From: Sulfurimonas xiamenensis | Lineage (GTDB): Bacteria > Campylobacterota > Campylobacteria > Campylobacterales > Sulfurimonadaceae | DNA length: 64,000 bases | Direction: 5' to 3' | Assembly (NCBI RefSeq): GCF_009258045.1 | Contig: NZ_CP041166.1 | Coordinates: 1,852,243-1,916,242 of the forward strand | Shown here: one piece after another, positions 11,014 through 18,635 of the stretch | How positions within the stretch are numbered: position 1 is the stretch's first letter | How the letters are laid out: each line of letters begins with the position of its first letter | Translations under genes and position numbers: made by a program | Notes under the pieces: generated by a model | Database searches by the model: none | Seen by the model: only the letters and a program-made list of their open reading frames with translations | Told to the model about the DNA's origin: nothing

Positions 11014-11979
11014 TTAATCCAGCCCCATGTCAAATTCCATAAATGCTCTAGATATATTGCTAGCATGTAATAAATCATACAAAGCTTTATCTTTAAACTC
11101 TTCTAACGGTACCGCTTCAACTATCTCTGTGCTATCAACACCTTCATCCATTGCAGCCTGAACTCTATCTCTTGTAAGAGTAAAATATTGTACTGCTTCA
11201 TCCGTAGCTGTTTTGTCTATAATAAATCCATGTCCCGGCACCAGTTTTGTCCACTCTTTAGAATTGATCATCTCTAATGCTCTAAGCTGACCCATTACAG
11301 ATCCGTCTCTGTTTGATGTAATTCTTCCATTCATAACTAAATCACCAGCTAAAATCAGTTTATTATCCGGCATATATAAAAAATAATCTTCAACAGAGTG
11401 TCCCATTCCAACAGGAACATATTCAAAATTTAAACCGGCAATTTTAAACTTAATTACCTTTTTATACCACTTATCAACATGAATGATTTTTGTACCTCTT
11501 ATAGCATTTTCAGAGAGTGTTTTAAACATTCTAGACTCTTCATGTCCAACTTCATAATTTAAATTGATAGATTCAGGACCAACAATCTCAGCACCATGTA
11601 CTTCTTTATAATAGTTATTTCCTAGCCAGTGGTCATCATGTTCATGACTTAAAATAACATGTTTTACAGGAAGTTTTCCCGCAATTTTACTTACTGCTTC
11701 GTAAGCTTGTTTTGCATACACATATGACGGACCTGTATCCCATAAAACATAACTGTTATCACCTTTAATATAACAAGTATTTACCATGTTTCCGCCATTT
11801 TCTTTTGTCGGTATCTCAAGTGCTCCAAAAAAACACCATACATTTTCACTTACTTGCTTCGGTTTTAAATTATAATCAAAATCAGGCACTGATTTATGAT
11901 TGTGTTCAGAACATACAGCTGTTAATGGTATTAACGCTACAGCAGCCGTTAATAACGGTTTTATCATTTTATTTAACAT
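11014..11979 (-). CDS. Exported metallo-beta-lactamase-fold hydrolase next to soxCDYZ (SoxH-like)
   Basis: A 321-residue protein with an N-terminal signal peptide (MLNKMIKPLLTAAVALIPLTAVCS, then EHNH), so probably periplasmic. The metal site is complete: HEHDDH, then His in MGHSVEDYF, Asp in LAGDLVMNGR and His in VPGHGFIID. This places it with SoxH and quinoprotein-relay-type MBL proteins. It lies downstream of soxZ on the same strand, but 121 bp away and behind two strong hairpins, so it is only loosely part of that operon. AAAGGGGAAAAC precedes the ATG. The substrate is unknown; a thiol or sulfur ester is inferred from context only. A second such protein lies at 44577-45551. Confidence 0.82.
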   Translation of the reverse strand: MLNKMIKPLLTAAVALIPLTAVCSEHNHKSVPDFDYNLKPKQVSENVWCFFGALEIPTKENGGNMVNTCYIKGDNSYVLWDTGPSYVYAKQAYEAVSKIAGKLPVKHVILSHEHDDHWLGNNYYKEVHGAEIVGPESINLNYEVGHEESRMFKTLSENAIRGTKIIHVDKWYKKVIKFKIAGLNFEYVPVGMGHSVEDYFLYMPDNKLILAGDLVMNGRITSNRDGSVMGQLRALEMINSKEWTKLVPGHGFIIDKTATDEAVQYFTLTRDRVQAAMDEGVDSTEIVEAVPLEEFKDKALYDLLHASNISRAFMEFDMGLD

Positions 11980-12012
11980 GTTTTCCCCTTTTGTTTTTAT
12001 TTATTCTCCGAC

Positions 12013-12097
12013 AAGAATAAAATTTATGTGTTAAAAACACATAAAGTTTATTCTTAGTGATATTTGCTATCTTCTTTTTTAGAAGAAGATAGCAAAT
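12013..12097. terminator. Two tandem perfect or near-perfect hairpins after soxZ
   Basis: Hairpin A has 15 perfect bp (12062-12076 with 12083-12097) and a 6-nt loop, starting 4 bp past the soxZ stop. Hairpin B has 19 of 20 bp (12013-12032 with 12036-12055) and a 3-nt loop. Neither is followed by a long T-run on the minus strand, so they may be partial terminators or message-stabilising elements that set different levels for soxCDYZ and the MBL gene. Confidence 0.65.
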
Positions 12098-12100
12098 AAT

Positions 12101-12391
12101 TTATTTAACTTTAACAGTATCGCTTTTGGTTTCACCTTTATTGTCAACAGTTTCTATAACAACCTCATCACCTTTTGCACCTTTATATGCAAATTTGAAA
12201 TAAGGATTTTTTGACAAAAATGGACCAGTTGATGCTTCCCAAACTACATTTCCATTTACTTTAGCTGTTACATGAGTAAGGAAATCAACACCTATTTTTT
12301 TAATCTCTGCCTCTTCTTTTCCAACCATTGGACTATCAAGCAGCAATTTAACTTCAACAATACCTTTTTTTTCTTTCGCTTTTAATTTCAT
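12101..12391 (-). CDS. soxZ: Thiosulfate oxidation carrier complex protein SoxZ
   Basis: A 96-residue periplasmic partner of SoxY with an Ig-like beta fold. Typical segments are KLLLDSPM near residue 16, DFLTHVTAKVNGNVVWEAS in the middle and the KNPYFKFAYKGAKGDEV block. Like other SoxZ proteins it carries no signal peptide and would be exported bound to Tat-targeted SoxY. It is the last gene of soxC-soxD-soxY-soxZ. Confidence 0.95.
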   Translation of the reverse strand: MKLKAKEKKGIVEVKLLLDSPMVGKEEAEIKKIGVDFLTHVTAKVNGNVVWEASTGPFLSKNPYFKFAYKGAKGDEVVIETVDNKGETKSDTVKVK

Positions 12392-12454
12392 AGTATAATC
12401 CTTTTTTATTTTTTATGTTTATAATTTTTTCTTTATGATTTGTGGAAGATTAAA

Positions 12455-12910
12455 TCAACCTCCACAACCACCGATAGAAACCTCTACTTTTTGTACAGCT
12501 GAATACAATTTGCCGTCTTTGCCTTTTCCAACAACAGTTACCTCAGCAGTTTTTCTCATTTTTATTTTAGTCATCATATCAGCAACACCATTTTCTCCAA
12601 CTTCAAATACTGCAACTGCACTTCTTGGATTTGCATCTTGGAATAGAGCAATTGTTGTAAGTTCTACATCTGATTTAATAACAATTGGCACTGCACCGCC
12701 ATTTTCAGCCAATTTTGGAGCTTTTAATTCAATTTTTCCTTCAATTAAAGGTGCTAAACCAAATAATGCTTCAATAGCTTCTCTACTTCCAGCAGCTTCC
12801 CATGCCTTTGGAGCAGTTGTTCTAAAATCTGTAGCACTTAAACTAACTGGTAATACTGATGCAACAGCAGCCGCTGTAACACCTAAACTTAAAAATTTTC
12901 TTCTTTGCAT
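12455..12910 (-). CDS. soxY: Thiosulfate oxidation carrier protein SoxY
   Basis: Carries the sulfur intermediate covalently on a cysteine of a flexible C-terminal arm. That arm is intact here (protein ends VSIGGCGG). The N-terminus is a Tat signal (QRRKFLSLGVTAAAVASV), consistent with co-export of SoxZ. At 151 residues the length is normal. Spacing to soxD is 42 bp and to soxZ 63 bp. Because this cluster lacks soxAXB, this YZ pair probably serves SoxCD in particular, a second YZ pair being expected elsewhere as in other Sulfurimonas (established for the group, not visible here). Confidence 0.96.
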   Translation of the reverse strand: MQRRKFLSLGVTAAAVASVLPVSLSATDFRTTAPKAWEAAGSREAIEALFGLAPLIEGKIELKAPKLAENGGAVPIVIKSDVELTTIALFQDANPRSAVAVFEVGENGVADMMTKIKMRKTAEVTVVGKGKDGKLYSAVQKVEVSIGGCGG

Positions 12911-12952
12911 TTTTTTTCCTTTTTATTAAAATGTATAATAGAATCGTTAAAT

Positions 12953-14107
12953 TTATTTACTTGACTCTATCATAAAGTTAACGATATCTTTAACCTGATC
13001 GTCACTTAAGTTCATAGCACCGCCTTTTGGAGGCATAGCGCCAATACCATTTAAAGCATTATGATTTACTCTATCTATGCCTTGTTCCATTACTTTAGCC
13101 CAAGCATTTTTATCCCCAACCGGCGGAGCTCCCATGTTATCAGTTTTATGACAAACCAAACAAGACTTTTCATATAGCATTTCAGCTTCAGAAACTGCTG
13201 CACCTGCATTTGAATCTACTTTAGGTAGATCTCTTAGAGTTGAATACGGAGGTTCAACATTTGTAATTTCATTTCCTATTCTTTTTATAGGTTCTTTACC
13301 ACAGTTGGTCATACAACGACTGCCTACTGCACCAAAGTTTTTCGGATCTTGATAAAATGCTTTTACATTTTCAACACCATCCGGTCCATCAATATTTGGA
13401 TAAAAACCATCACGATTAGGCATTACAATCTTTGTAAAGTTATCTTGATTTAACTCTTCGATATCTTCGCCATCTATTTGAATACCATTTTCTGCCAGCA
13501 AATAAGCTGCCATAGCATACATCTCATCTGGTGTATAACTTTTTGGGTTTGCATACGGCATAGCATCTCGGATATACCAAATAAGCGTACTTGCTTGTGG
13601 CCAATATGTACCTATAGTTCTTTTTGGAGCATCTTTGCCCGGACAAGTTCTTTGATTTGTAAGCGAATCCATTGAACCGCCTGTTAGTGTCGGATAGCCT
13701 TTGCCTCCTGCACCAAATTCACCATGACAGCTTACACAATCTCTGTCATAGAGAACTTCGCCCTCTTCTACTGTACCGGAACCTATCGGCAATCCTGTAC
13801 CATCAGGCATAATATCTGCATCCCAAGCTTTTAACTCATTTGGAGTTGGAGCTCTACCGAAGTTTACACCCGTTGTCGCTTGTTCATTAACAGCATATGC
13901 AGTATACATGCCGTTTTCTCTTTTATATGTAACACCACCATCTAAAGCATTTTTAGTAGGGTTGTATATACCGCTAGCAGCCGATTCTACCTTCGCAGAT
14001 GATGTACCTGCAGAAGTATTAGAAGCAAAACAGCCAGTAAAAAACAGCGCGCTGCTTGCAGCTACGGAAACACCAAGAATAATTAGTTTATTGTTTAATT
14101 TTATCAT
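12953..14107 (-). CDS. soxD: SoxD, dihaem cytochrome c subunit of sulfane dehydrogenase, with lipobox
   Basis: Electron-accepting partner of the molybdenum subunit SoxC, which oxidises the sulfane sulfur bound to SoxY. Two c-type haem sites are present: CVSCH at residues 124-128 and CLVCH near residue 320. PPKGGAM provides a candidate Met ligand near the C-terminus. The N-terminus MIKLNNKLIILGVSVAASSALF ends in FTGC, a lipoprotein signal with Cys26 as the probable anchor. This contrasts with the soluble SoxD of Paracoccus. Length is 384 residues. It lies 13 bp after soxC. Confidence 0.92.
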   Translation of the reverse strand: MIKLNNKLIILGVSVAASSALFFTGCFASNTSAGTSSAKVESAASGIYNPTKNALDGGVTYKRENGMYTAYAVNEQATTGVNFGRAPTPNELKAWDADIMPDGTGLPIGSGTVEEGEVLYDRDCVSCHGEFGAGGKGYPTLTGGSMDSLTNQRTCPGKDAPKRTIGTYWPQASTLIWYIRDAMPYANPKSYTPDEMYAMAAYLLAENGIQIDGEDIEELNQDNFTKIVMPNRDGFYPNIDGPDGVENVKAFYQDPKNFGAVGSRCMTNCGKEPIKRIGNEITNVEPPYSTLRDLPKVDSNAGAAVSEAEMLYEKSCLVCHKTDNMGAPPVGDKNAWAKVMEQGIDRVNHNALNGIGAMPPKGGAMNLSDDQVKDIVNFMIESSK

Positions 14108-14120
14108 TTTCTACATCTCC

Positions 14121-15461
14121 CTAACTTGGACAGTTATCTGTTCTAACTTGAACATTATGAACTGAACCATCTTGTCTAACTTCCCAAGTACAAATTGAGT
14201 TTCTATGATAAACACCTTCTAATCCCATAATAGCTTTTTCTTGCGAAATTGATGGCTGAACGAATCCAGCATCATCCATTGCCCGCGATTGTAAAAGCAA
14301 CGGTTTGCCTTCATACCTGTACATATATGAGAATCTTGTCCATGATTTAGGAAGAACTAACCCTTTTAGACTTGCTTCAACATAGTTATCTCCACCGTCA
14401 AATGATATATCAACAGCTTTAATAGTTCCATGACCACTCCACGCAATACCTTCAACTTCTACCAAGTCGCCTTTTTTAAGATCTGACCATGGTTTTTCAG
14501 GACAAGGAGTTGTGATAATAGAGTTAACTTCTAACGGGTAGAAATGCTGTATAGCTTTACCACTCGGCATTAACACAGTATACTTAGAAGTCTCTTCTTT
14601 ACAATACCAAGGCTCTGCACCAAATTCTAAACGCTTAAGCCATTTAACACATAAATTAGCTTCCCAACCCGGCAACATTAAACGAACAGGATACCCCTGC
14701 TCAGGTCTAAGCGCTTCACCGTTTTGAGCCCAAACAATCATTGCATCATCTAAAACTTTCTCAACAGGAACAGTTCTGCTCATCTCTGAGCCGTCAGAAC
14801 CTTCTGCCAACATCCATTTTGCAGTCGGCTTAAGACCAATTTCATCAAGAATAGTTTTAAGACGAACACCAGTCCATTCAGCATTACTCATCATACCTTT
14901 TACAAATTGTAAAGAGTTAAACTGAGGACCTTTCCATTCTGCCGCACCATTTGCAGGACACTCCAAAAACAGAAGTCTGCTCTCAGATGGATACTTCTTT
15001 AACTCATCTAAAGTTAAAACAATTGGTTTTTCAACTAATCCATGAATCATAAGTCTAAACTTATTTGGATCTACATGAGCAACACCATTGTGTGTTCTTG
15101 TAAAATGCAAACCATTTGGTGTAATAATCCCCTCTAGCTCATGTAGCGGCGTCATTGAAACTGCAGCATGCATATCACCAGCAGAAGAGAGAAGAGCCGA
15201 AGTTCTTCTTACAACATTATGTTCGTACGCCGATGGTATCCCATAAGGATGCTTGTTAAGCTCATCGCCTAATGTTGTACCCCACTCAACATGGTGAACT
15301 ATATTTTCATCATCAGCTAAAAGCTTAGCCGGTGCTAAAATATTAGTAGCAGCTATCGCACCTACAGAATAAGCAGCAGTTCTTTTGAAGAAATCTCTTC
15401 TACTCGATTTTTTTGCTTTGTCTGTAGTAGTTTCTAAATTATTTTCAGAAATTTTACTCAT
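14121..15461 (-). CDS. soxC: SoxC, molybdenum subunit of sulfane dehydrogenase SoxCD
   Basis: Sulfite-oxidase-family molybdopterin protein that with SoxD removes six electrons from SoxY-bound sulfane sulfur. At 446 residues it begins with a Tat signal (SSRRDFFKRTAAYSVGAIAA). The Mo-ligating cysteine is seen in FLECPANGAAEW (about residue 168). The dimerisation domain follows (GIAWSGHGTIKAVDISFDGG). It is the first gene of the operon, with a strong GGGGGAGG ribosome site 13 bp before the ATG and a near-consensus promoter upstream. The MOSC protein encoded divergently may belong to the same cofactor biology, but this is inference. Confidence 0.95.
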   Translation of the reverse strand: MSKISENNLETTTDKAKKSSRRDFFKRTAAYSVGAIAATNILAPAKLLADDENIVHHVEWGTTLGDELNKHPYGIPSAYEHNVVRRTSALLSSAGDMHAAVSMTPLHELEGIITPNGLHFTRTHNGVAHVDPNKFRLMIHGLVEKPIVLTLDELKKYPSESRLLFLECPANGAAEWKGPQFNSLQFVKGMMSNAEWTGVRLKTILDEIGLKPTAKWMLAEGSDGSEMSRTVPVEKVLDDAMIVWAQNGEALRPEQGYPVRLMLPGWEANLCVKWLKRLEFGAEPWYCKEETSKYTVLMPSGKAIQHFYPLEVNSIITTPCPEKPWSDLKKGDLVEVEGIAWSGHGTIKAVDISFDGGDNYVEASLKGLVLPKSWTRFSYMYRYEGKPLLLQSRAMDDAGFVQPSISQEKAIMGLEGVYHRNSICTWEVRQDGSVHNVQVRTDNCPS

Positions 15462-15553
15462 TTATCATCTACCTCCCCCTCTCTCTTTATCTTGTAATTT
15501 CATAATATGTAGAGTATATATTTTATACACATATTATAAAATGCAAGAAAATC

Positions 15554-15583
15554 ATTATATATGAAATATAATTAAATTGTCAA
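15554..15583 (-). promoter_or_regulatory. Consensus-like promoter of soxCDYZ
   Basis: On the minus strand TTGACA (15583-15578) is followed by 18 bp and TATAAT (15559-15554), about 90 bp before the soxC start. Both hexamers are perfect, which is rare in Campylobacterota, where -35 boxes are usually not recognisable. No operator palindrome was obvious next to it. Confidence 0.7.
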
Positions 15584-15684
15584 GAAATAATAGCATTTTT
15601 GTAATAATTTTCTCACATTTATATAAAAATGCGCAATTTTCGAATGATTTACAAATAAAAAATCTTTTTTATGAGATAAAATTA

Positions 15685-15693
15685 TGTTAAAAT
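15685..15693 (+). promoter_or_regulatory. Extended -10 box of the MOSC gene
   Basis: TGT-TAAAAT, 28 bp upstream of the chosen ATG at 15722. Confidence 0.45.
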
Positions 15694-15721
15694 CATATAA
15701 AACAATTAAATGGTGAAAAAA

Positions 15722-16168
15722 ATGTCAAATATTTATGTTGGAAAAATCTTAAAACTTTTTGTTTCCCATAAAGGTAATTCTAAAAGAGTCAGACAGTCTG
15801 CTCTTTTAGTGGATACGCTAGGAGTAAAAGGTGATAAATTTTACAATAAAGAGAGTGACCGTTCTATTTTAATAGCATCAACAGATAGTTATGATTTAAT
15901 AAAAAATTATCAAATTGATATGCCGCATGGATATTTGGGCGAAAATCTTTTAATAGATTACAACCCTTACGCTTTAGCGATCGGAACACGGCTTAAAGTA
16001 GGAGATGCCGTATTAGAAATTAGTCAAAACTGTACTATTTGCAATCACCTCTCGGTACTAGACAAACGAATACCCAAACTTTTAAAAAGTGACAGAGGAA
16101 TTTTTGCCAAAACAATAAAAAGCGGAGAAATTAATCTAGATGATTCTATCTATATATTGCAAGAGTAA
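15722..16168 (+). CDS. MOSC-domain protein
   Basis: A 148-residue protein with the beta-barrel MOSC fold found at the C-terminus of molybdenum cofactor sulfurases. Motifs are GVKGDKFYN near residue 34, DMPHGYLGENLLID in the middle and the cysteine motif ISQNCTICNHLSVL, whose Cys corresponds to the conserved MOSC cysteine. The family binds Mo cofactor and carries or transfers sulfur, so a role in maturing Mo enzymes such as SoxC or the Psr-type enzyme is reasonable but inferred. ATG 15722 is preferred over 15710, because GGTGA at 15712-15716 is correctly spaced for it. It overlaps the convergent methyltransferase gene by 19 bp. Confidence 0.85.
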   Translation: MSNIYVGKILKLFVSHKGNSKRVRQSALLVDTLGVKGDKFYNKESDRSILIASTDSYDLIKNYQIDMPHGYLGENLLIDYNPYALAIGTRLKVGDAVLEISQNCTICNHLSVLDKRIPKLLKSDRGIFAKTIKSGEINLDDSIYILQE

Positions 16169-16842
16169 ATAAAAGCTACTTCAAACTCTAAATAGTTTAG
16201 AGGATATTCATATAATAATTTTTTACTCTCTTTATAGCTTAATATCTTTCTTGATCCGCTTACACCGCTTTTTTTTATATACTTAAACATATCTCTTGTG
16301 GATTCAAACTCAAGTTTATAGTTTACAATCTCAAACTCTGCATCAAAATACTTTTTCTGCAACGCATTAATTTCATCGGCACTTCTTAAAATAGAATCTA
16401 TTGACGCTGTTTCATTTATTGTTTTAAATGTATTTGATGTAAATATTGCCAGAGCAACAGGGGCATTTAACTCTTTAATTTTACAAAATACTCTATCTAA
16501 ATCATCCGCCCATTGCAGGGCTGATGCTGAAAATACAAAATCATATATATATGTAAGCATATTCTCAAAAAGAGTATCATCATTAAAATCTCCATATACA
16601 CACTCTATTTTTGATGATTTTGGATGCAGCTTTAACATACCTGGCGCAAAATCTACTCCGGTAAAGTGTTGATACTCCCAATTTATAGCTTTGCAAATAG
16701 CTCCACTGCCACATCCTAAATCTAAAATATTTTTTGGTTTTTTAGTAACATGGCTTAAAAGTTTTTGAATAACCATGTTTTGTATAATATTGTATTTGTT
16801 GTATTCTAATGCGTATTTGGAAAATTCTAAACTTACTTTCAT
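16150..16842 (-). CDS. bioC: BioC-like SAM-dependent methyltransferase
   Basis: A 230-residue class I methyltransferase. Motif I is LDLGCGSGAICKAI (about residue 40), motif II FTGVDFAPGMLKL, and the acidic GDFND precedes the post-motif FVFSASALQWADDLDRVF. The SxxALQW block is typical of malonyl-ACP O-methyltransferase BioC, which starts biotin synthesis by masking malonyl-ACP. No other bio gene is adjacent, so the assignment rests on the motif and may be wrong for a related small-molecule methyltransferase. It overlaps the MOSC gene tail to tail. Confidence 0.65.
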   Translation of the reverse strand: MKVSLEFSKYALEYNKYNIIQNMVIQKLLSHVTKKPKNILDLGCGSGAICKAINWEYQHFTGVDFAPGMLKLHPKSSKIECVYGDFNDDTLFENMLTYIYDFVFSASALQWADDLDRVFCKIKELNAPVALAIFTSNTFKTINETASIDSILRSADEINALQKKYFDAEFEIVNYKLEFESTRDMFKYIKKSGVSGSRKILSYKESKKLLYEYPLNYLEFEVAFIYSCNI

Positions 16843-16978
16843 TTTATATCTTATTATTAAAGCGTTGTTAAATATAACATTTACTATAAAAATTCTTTTT
16901 TTCGATTTAAAACACTTTAAATATTTTTTAAAATTATATCTTATTTTGCAACAATTAAATTTTTTAGGTATAATTCGC

Positions 16979-16984
16979 CACTTT
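16979..16984 (+). promoter_or_regulatory. -10 box of secG
   Basis: TATAAT, preceded by T-rich DNA and followed by TCGCC, 19 bp before the secG ATG. Confidence 0.5.
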
Positions 16985-17002
16985 AAAAACTCAGGATATA
17001 TA

Positions 17003-17335
17003 ATGACAACCAGCTTTCTACTTATTGTTCAAATAATTTTAGTCATAATGTTAGTAATAGCAGTATTACTGCAAAAAAGCTCAAGTATTGGTCTTGGCGC
17101 GTACAGTGGATCAAATGATTCTGTTTTCGGAGCAAAAGGTCCGGGCAGTTTTCTAGCAAAGACAACCTTTACTATTGGTTTTTTATTTGTTGTAAATACA
17201 ATTACTTTAGGTTATATGTACTCATCAACAGCAAATGAATCTGTTGTAGACAACTTAGTTCAACCAACAGATATTAAAGCTCCGTTAGCTCCTAATTCAA
17301 CACCAAAAGATAACGAAACTTCACCTTCTAAATAG
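17003..17335 (+). CDS. secG: Preprotein translocase subunit SecG
   Basis: A 110-residue inner-membrane subunit that assists SecYE/SecA-driven export. Two membrane segments are seen (residues 5-23, FLLIVQIILVIMLVIAVLL, and about 55-73) joined by the conserved cytoplasmic loop QKSSSIGLGAYSGSND. The C-terminal tail is Pro/Lys-rich. The ATG at 17003 is preferred over upstream in-frame starts, because the promoter lies at 16979 and the membrane topology starts right here. Confidence 0.93.
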   Translation: MTTSFLLIVQIILVIMLVIAVLLQKSSSIGLGAYSGSNDSVFGAKGPGSFLAKTTFTIGFLFVVNTITLGYMYSSTANESVVDNLVQPTDIKAPLAPNSTPKDNETSPSK

Positions 17336-17355
17336 TTGCTTTTTTTTGCAACTAT
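17332..17355 (+). terminator. Hairpin at the secG stop
   Basis: An 8-bp stem (17332-17339 with 17348-17355, ATAGTTGC) with a loop of eight T. It overlaps the secG stop codon and precedes the frr promoter. It could attenuate read-through. Confidence 0.5.
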
Positions 17356-17387
17356 ACTTCATTAAAATATTTTTTTTAGGCATTTCT

Positions 17388-17396
17388 TGCTACAAT
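17388..17396 (+). promoter_or_regulatory. Extended -10 box of frr
   Basis: TGC-TACAAT, 32 bp before the frr ATG. Confidence 0.5.
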
Positions 17397-17428
17397 ACCG
17401 CCACTATTTTCATACATAAGGAAACTAA

Positions 17429-17986
17429 ATGCTAAATGAAATATTCGATACATGCGAATCAGAGATGCGAGCAAGCGTAAACCATATGCTAAAAGATTTT
17501 AAAACACTTAGAACAGGTAAAGTAACTACATCTGTTTTAGACAATGTTAGAATTGATTACTATGGTACCATGACTTCACTTGATCAGGTAGGTTCTATTT
17601 TAGTTGCAGATGCAACTACAATAGTTATCAATCCATGGGAAAAAAATCTTCTTCCTGCAATTGAAAGTGCTATATCAAAAGCAAATGTAGGCGCAAATCC
17701 AAATAATGATGGGGATCAGATCAAACTATATTTTCCTGCAATGACAGTTGAGCAGAGACAAGAGTCTGTAAAACAGATGAAGAGCATGGGTGAGACTGCA
17801 AAAATTGCTATAAGAAACGACAGAAAACATGCAAATGACAAAATAAAAAAGCTTGAAAAAGATAAAGAGATTACAATCGATGAGTCAAAATCTGCACAAG
17901 AAAACATACAAAAACTTACAGATAAATTTATTGCAGAAGTCGATAACATTCTTAAAACAAAAGAAGCAGAGATACTAAAGGTTTAA
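17429..17986 (+). CDS. frr: Ribosome recycling factor
   Basis: A 185-residue factor that splits post-termination ribosomes together with EF-G. Typical segments are DFKTLRTGKVTTSVLDNVRIDYYG near residue 22, INPWEKNLLPAIESAI and AKIAIRNDRKHANDKIKKL in the three-helix bundle. Length is exactly that of the family. It is followed after 6 bp by pyrE, so the two are co-transcribed. Confidence 0.97.
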   Translation: MLNEIFDTCESEMRASVNHMLKDFKTLRTGKVTTSVLDNVRIDYYGTMTSLDQVGSILVADATTIVINPWEKNLLPAIESAISKANVGANPNNDGDQIKLYFPAMTVEQRQESVKQMKSMGETAKIAIRNDRKHANDKIKKLEKDKEITIDESKSAQENIQKLTDKFIAEVDNILKTKEAEILKV

Positions 17987-17992
17987 TTTATT

Positions 17993-18601
17993 ATGGATAT
18001 TAAAAAAATATATATGGATTCAGATGCTCTTTTAGAGGGGCATTTTAAACTAAGCAGCGGCAACCACTCACAGTTTTACCTCCAGTCTGCAAAAGTTTTA
18101 GAGAATCCAAAAACTGCAAAACTTCTTGCAGATGAACTGGCTCATGAGATCAAAAAAAGCGGTTTGAAGATAGATACAGTCTGTGCCCCCGCTCTTGGCG
18201 GTCTTATTGCAGGTTTTGCACTTGCAACTGCACTTGATGTCCGCTCTATCTTTGCCGAGAGAGTGGATGGCAAGATGAGCATTCGCCGCGGCTTTGAGAT
18301 AAAAAAAGGCGAAAGAGTTTTGATGTGTGAAGATATTATCACTACAGGCGGTTCTGCTATGGAAGCTGCAGAAGTTGTAAAAAGCCTTGGCGGAGAGATT
18401 GTAGGTGTTGCCGCACTTGCTAACCGCGGTTTTTGTAAGCGCCAAAACAGCGATATCACAACAAAGCCAAACTGTAAACTCCCTCAAGACATTCCGTTTT
18501 TTGCGCTGGAGGATTTTACATTTGAGATGTATTCTCCTGATGAGTGCCCTATGTGCAAAGCCGGAAGCGAAGCTATAAAGCCCGGCTCAAGAGGAAATTA
18601 A
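17993..18601 (+). CDS. pyrE: Orotate phosphoribosyltransferase
   Basis: Adds the ribose 5-phosphate of PRPP to orotate in pyrimidine synthesis. The PRPP-binding motif [19 protein letters not shown] is near residue 115. The N-terminal [14 protein letters not shown] and [14 protein letters not shown] segments are typical of the larger PyrE subgroup. The C-terminus contains CPMCKAG, a cysteine pair common in this group (202 residues). It lies 6 bp after frr. The nagZ gene follows after 34 bp. Confidence 0.96.
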   Translation: MDIKKIYMDSDALLEGHFKLSSGNHSQFYLQSAKVLENPKTAKLLADELAHEIKKSGLKIDTVCAPALGGLIAGFALATALDVRSIFAERVDGKMSIRRGFEIKKGERVLMCEDIITTGGSAMEAAEVVKSLGGEIVGVAALANRGFCKRQNSDITTKPNCKLPQDIPFFALEDFTFEMYSPDECPMCKAGSEAIKPGSRGN

Positions 18602-18635
18602 AATCCAAAAAGAGCTTATTTAAAAGGTGTTGTTT

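Noticed and set aside
12435..12929. 164-codon plus-strand frame opposite soxY
   Set aside because: It is the antisense shadow of soxY, whose Tat signal and GGCGG end are unmistakable.
15462..15709. Molybdenum cofactor riboswitch in the soxC/MOSC gap
   Set aside because: No conserved riboswitch core was seen; the AT-rich DNA is accounted for by two promoters.
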